Shown here: in pieces, positions 14,502-16,332 of the stretch
Numbering within the stretch: position 1 is the first letter of the stretch
Layout of the letters: each line of letters opens with the position of its first letter
DNA from: CAYUIS01 sp964444825
Lineage (GTDB): Bacteria > Chloroflexota > Anaerolineae > B4-G1
DNA: 16,332 nucleotides
Reading direction: 5' to 3'
Assembly: GCA_964444825.1 (NCBI GenBank)
Contig: CAYUIS010000121.1
Span: forward strand, 1-16,332
The notes under the pieces: generated by a model
The model's input: only the letters and a program-made list of their open reading frames with translations
Databases searched by the model: none
Told to the model about the DNA's origin: nothing
Made by a program: the position numbers and the translations under genes

Positions 14502-15629
14502 TTGGGCTGTTTTCTCGCTGTGATGCGCAAAGAGTTCCGGCACGTGCTGCGCGACCCTTGGTTGATGGCGTGGTCCACCGTGGGCACGGTGCTGTTGATG
14601 GTCCTGATGGCTTATGCCGTCTCTGCGGATATCGAGCACATCCCGGTGGTGATGTACGATGCCGATCACAGTCCTCAATCGCGGGCTTTTGTACAGCACT
14701 TTGAGAACGAAACGTTCTTCCATGTAGCACACTGGGCGCAGAGCCACGCAGAAGCCCTGGAATGGGTCAGATCGGACCGTGCGAAAGGGGCCATTGTCGT
14801 CCCGGCTGGCTTTGCAGCAGCGCTGCAGCAGGGGGAGCGGGCGTCGGTGCAAGTCGTCGCCGATGGCACGGAGCCGAACATCGCACTCCAGATCATGGGC
14901 AACGCCGAGATGCTCTCTGCCGGTTTCTCGATCGAACTGCTGGAGCAGCATCTGACGCGGGCAGGATTGCCGGCAACACGTGAGGTATCGCCCCTCAGAT
15001 TCCGGGTCAGGACGCTCTACAACCCCGAGTTGCGGGAACTCAACGGCTTCCTGCCGGGGCTGATGGCCATCGTGCTGGCTTTCCCCGCGCTTTCCGCCGC
15101 GCTATCGGTGGTGCGGGAACGGGAGCAGGGGAGCCTGGAGGGACTGCTGAGCACGCCGATCCGGCGCTACCAGTTCCTGGCGGGCAAATCCCTGCCTTTT
15201 CTCCTCATAGGTCTCCTGGACATTCTCCTTCTCACCTGGACCGGGGTACTGCTCTTCGACGTGCCCTTCAGAGGTCGTCTGGTCGACCTTATGCTTCTCT
15301 CCGCCCTCTTCCTGCTGGCCAATCTGGGTGTCGGTCTCCTGATCGCCAGCATGCTCCGCACTCAAATGGCGACGCTGATCGTTGGAGGGCTGATGTTCAT
15401 GCTGCCTCTCACCCAGTCGGGGCTTATGGCGCCTCTGTATGCTATGTCGGAGGACGCACGGATGCAGGCGATGATCTGGCCGGCCACGCACTATATCATT
15501 ATCGCGCGAGGGGTCTTTTTGAAAGGGGTCGGCGTGCGGGCTCTGATGTTCCACGCGGCCGTCCTGTTGGCCTCGGGCCTGCTGCTGAATGGCCTGGCGG
15601 TGTGGCGCTTTAGGAAAAAGGTGGCCTGA
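14502..15629 (+). CDS. ABC-2 type permease 4a
   Basis: This 375-residue permease has N-terminal VMRKEFRHVLRD, one membrane helix (about 21-42), an extracytoplasmic domain ending in RVRTLYNPEL...PGL, the coupling motif VREREQGSLEGLLSTP, and five further helices. It is closest in the window to permease 1a. The TTG at 14502 behind GAAGGGGG (14486-14493) gives a family-length N terminus; GTG at 14520 or ATG at 14523 are alternatives. An ATG at 14494 in another frame encodes only nine residues before a TGA that overlaps the ATG at 14523. It is the first gene of module 4; its stop overlaps the next start (TGATG). Confidence 0.88.
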   Translation: MGCFLAVMRKEFRHVLRDPWLMAWSTVGTVLLMVLMAYAVSADIEHIPVVMYDADHSPQSRAFVQHFENETFFHVAHWAQSHAEALEWVRSDRAKGAIVVPAGFAAALQQGERASVQVVADGTEPNIALQIMGNAEMLSAGFSIELLEQHLTRAGLPATREVSPLRFRVRTLYNPELRELNGFLPGLMAIVLAFPALSAALSVVREREQGSLEGLLSTPIRRYQFLAGKSLPFLLIGLLDILLLTWTGVLLFDVPFRGRLVDLMLLSALFLLANLGVGLLIASMLRTQMATLIVGGLMFMLPLTQSGLMAPLYAMSEDARMQAMIWPATHYIIIARGVFLKGVGVRALMFHAAVLLASGLLLNGLAVWRFRKKVA

Positions 15630-16332
15630 TGGGAGTTGGCGATATGTTTATGCGTATCGGGAACATGGTCCGCAAGGAAGCCATTCAGTTCTGGCGCTAC
15701 AAACTGCTCCTGATCTTTGTCCTGATATTCCCGGCGGTTGACATGTTGGGTGTCCAGGAAGCGGTCTCGACACAGATCATGCACATTCCAACGGCCATCT
15801 ATGACCAGGACCGCAGTCCAACCAGTCGACACATGGTGAGTATGTTGCGGGGTTCCCGCCTCTTTGACCCCGACGTCTACGTGGGCAGCCAGGCGGAGAT
15901 GGAGCAGTTGATGGAGCAGGGAGCGGTCAAGATGGGCATGGTCATCCCCCACAGTTTCGGCGCCGATCTGGTGGGTGGGCGGGGGACGACGGTGCAGGTG
16001 TTGCAGGACGGCACCGAGACCACGACGGCCCTGGTAGCGGGGGCCTATTTGGAAGGGGCGTCATATGTCTACGCGCAGCGGATGCTGGGTGTGAAGCCAG
16101 CAGGGGTGGAGCTGGAGTTTGTGGACCTGCGCTCTCGCGTCTGGTTCAACGAGGACCTGCGCAAGGAGAACTTTCAGCTTCCGGCCGAATTGGCCGCTGC
16201 CGTGGCCTGGATGGCCACGCTGCTCCCAGCCGTCGCTATTGTCAGGGAGCGGGAGCGCGGGACCCTGGAACAGATATTTGTGACGCCGATGTTATCTATC
16301 GAATTGATCGTCAGTAAGGGGTTGGTGGCAGC
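15629..16332 (+). CDS. ABC-2 type permease 4b (partial, cut by the window end)
   Basis: The frame is open for 234 codons to the last base, so only the N-terminal two thirds is visible. It has MVRKEAIQFWRY, membrane helix 1 (about 25-45), an extracytoplasmic domain with the early motif AIYDQDRSPTSR, then SRVWFNE...PAEL and the coupling motif VRERERGTLEQIFVTP. The WFNE/PAEL pair marks it as the counterpart of permease 1b. The ATG at 15629 overlaps the 4a stop and follows AAGGTGG; the ATG at 15644 behind GGGAG is equally plausible and gives a more usual N terminus. ATPase subunits are expected downstream, outside the window. Confidence 0.9.
   Translation, partial: MGVGDMFMRIGNMVRKEAIQFWRYKLLLIFVLIFPAVDMLGVQEAVSTQIMHIPTAIYDQDRSPTSRHMVSMLRGSRLFDPDVYVGSQAEMEQLMEQGAVKMGMVIPHSFGADLVGGRGTTVQVLQDGTETTTALVAGAYLEGASYVYAQRMLGVKPAGVELEFVDLRSRVWFNEDLRKENFQLPAELAAAVAWMATLLPAVAIVRERERGTLEQIFVTPMLSIELIVSKGLVA

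Noticed and set aside
14335..14523. 62-codon frame between tetR-4 and permease 4a
   Set aside because: It contains the promoter and both palindromes, begins with TTG inside tetR-4, and encodes nothing family-like. A gap with regulatory sites explains it better.
1..16332. Insertion sequences, CRISPR arrays, tRNA or rRNA genes
   Set aside because: No transposase-like protein, regular spacer-repeat array, or RNA gene pattern was found on either strand.

Overview
The window is a gene-dense, G+C-rich stretch in which every gene I can support lies on the + strand. It holds a cluster of four TetR-family regulators interleaved with split-subunit ABC-2 type exporters. The closest model I know is E. 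coli CecR-YbhGFSR (a TetR regulator, an HlyD adaptor, a double-ATPase YbhF and the permeases YbhS and YbhR). Here the two YbhF halves are separate genes and there is no HlyD adaptor or outer-membrane partner. Together with the ferredoxin-type DUF362 protein, this suggests an anaerobic bacterium with a single membrane or atypical envelope, plausibly Chloroflexota. That assignment is inference; there is no rRNA or other phylogenetic marker here.

Layout. (1) 46-6435, module 1: a consensus promoter overlapped by a palindromic operator drives a DUF362/2x[4Fe-4S] protein, TetR-1, a small membrane protein, ATPase A1, permeases 1a and 1b, and ATPase B1. (2) 6593-11606, module 2: promoter and operator, TetR-2, permeases 2a and 2b, ATPase A2, a hairpin-containing gap, and ATPase B2. 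(3) 11646-13496, module 3: promoter and two operators, TetR-3, and one permease without its own ATPase. (4) 13561-14338: promoter and operators, TetR-4. (5) 14348 to the window end, module 4: a promoter carrying two unrelated palindromes, then permease 4a and the 5' part of permease 4b; its ATPases presumably lie beyond the edge.

How it works together. Each ATPase pair combines an A subunit, in which proline replaces the switch (H-loop) histidine, with a B subunit carrying a complete motif set. Each pair should therefore form an asymmetric heterodimer with one degenerate ATP site. The permeases fall into two subtypes: modules 1 and 4 have one YNP-type plus one WFNE-type subunit, whereas modules 2 and 3 have only YNP-type subunits. 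TetR-2, -3 and -4 have very similar recognition helices, and their promoters share the operator TGAGTGNNCGCTCA. TetR-1 has a different helix and its operon has a different operator. This suggests cross-talking regulation across modules 2-4, with diverged ligand domains sensing different inducers. Substrates cannot be read from the sequence; drugs or other amphipathic toxic compounds are the family expectation.
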